The notes beneath the pieces are model-generated. The model did not search any database, was not told the origin of the DNA, and saw only the letters and a list, made by a program, of their open reading frames with translations. Below, piece by piece: positions 19,121 through 19,179 of a stretch of DNA of 19,179 nucleotides. Source of the stretch: Usnea hakonensis (lineage: Eukaryota > Ascomycota > Lecanoromycetes > Lecanorales > Parmeliaceae); the NCBI GenBank assembly GCA_013423325.1, contig BLJB01000400.1, positions 1 through 19,179 on the forward strand. Reading direction: 5' to 3'. The position numbers and the translations under genes were made by a program. The stretch's first letter is position 1; every line of letters starts with the position of its first letter.

Positions 19121-19179
19121 ATTATCTAGTACTCTTTATTATCTAGTACTCTTTATTATCTAGTACTCTTTATTATCTA
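19121..19179. repeat. 17-bp tandem repeat, at least 3.5 copies, cut by window end
   Basis: The unit ATTATCTAGTACTCTTT repeats exactly at 19121-19137, 19138-19154 and 19155-19171, and a partial unit follows to 19179. The copies are identical, so it is a recent minisatellite expansion or is kept uniform by slippage. Its full length is not visible. Confidence 0.95.

Overview
The window looks like a transposon graveyard from a filamentous ascomycete (Pezizomycotina-type) genome. I see no intact host gene. Nearly all of it carries the signature of repeat-induced point mutation (RIP): CpA and TpG are almost gone, TpA is in large excess, and reading frames are broken mainly by TAG and TAA stops where Trp (TGG) or Gln (CAA, CAG) is expected, with few frameshifts.

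Layout, left to right. (1) 1-1425: 3' part of a LINE on the + strand (C-terminal end of ORF2, CCHC-type zinc finger, 3' UTR, CCAAT-repeat tail), mildly mutated, open to the left. (2) 1426-5536: an older, very AT-rich Ty3/gypsy element on the - strand (G1). Its RT and RNase H are still readable at 1426-2420 and are cut inside RNase H by the LINE. A clean 219-bp solo LTR with a perfect 5-bp target duplication sits inside it at 3170-3388. (3) 5537-15274: a 9,738-bp LTR retrotransposon on the + strand (G2), a Ty3/gypsy chromovirus with two 162-bp LTRs, one fused gag-pol frame ending in a chromodomain, a repeat-bearing spacer, an extra unrecognised ORF downstream of pol, and a 3' region that largely escaped RIP. 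(4) 15275-15441: sequence that reads on the - strand as an LTR start, probably the outer part of the G1 5' LTR that G2 split. (5) 15490-16733: a 1.24-kb insertion with a 12-13 bp target duplication, whose 3' end matches the LINE at 1-1425. (6) 16890-18490: a heavily mutated, single-frame ORF of unknown function, next to the older target of that insertion. (7) 18705-19179: a two-copy 144-bp tandem repeat and, at the window edge, a 17-bp tandem repeat.

Inferred history: the unknown ORF region and G1 are oldest; G2 then inserted, apparently into the G1 LTR; the two LINE-family insertions followed; the solo-LTR element, which shows no RIP, is youngest. The parts do not form a working pathway: what they share is silencing by mutation. 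The most unusual features are the extra ORF in G2, its un-mutated 3' island, the reciprocal mutation pattern in the two LTRs, and the LINE-family insertion with clean ends and a mutated middle.
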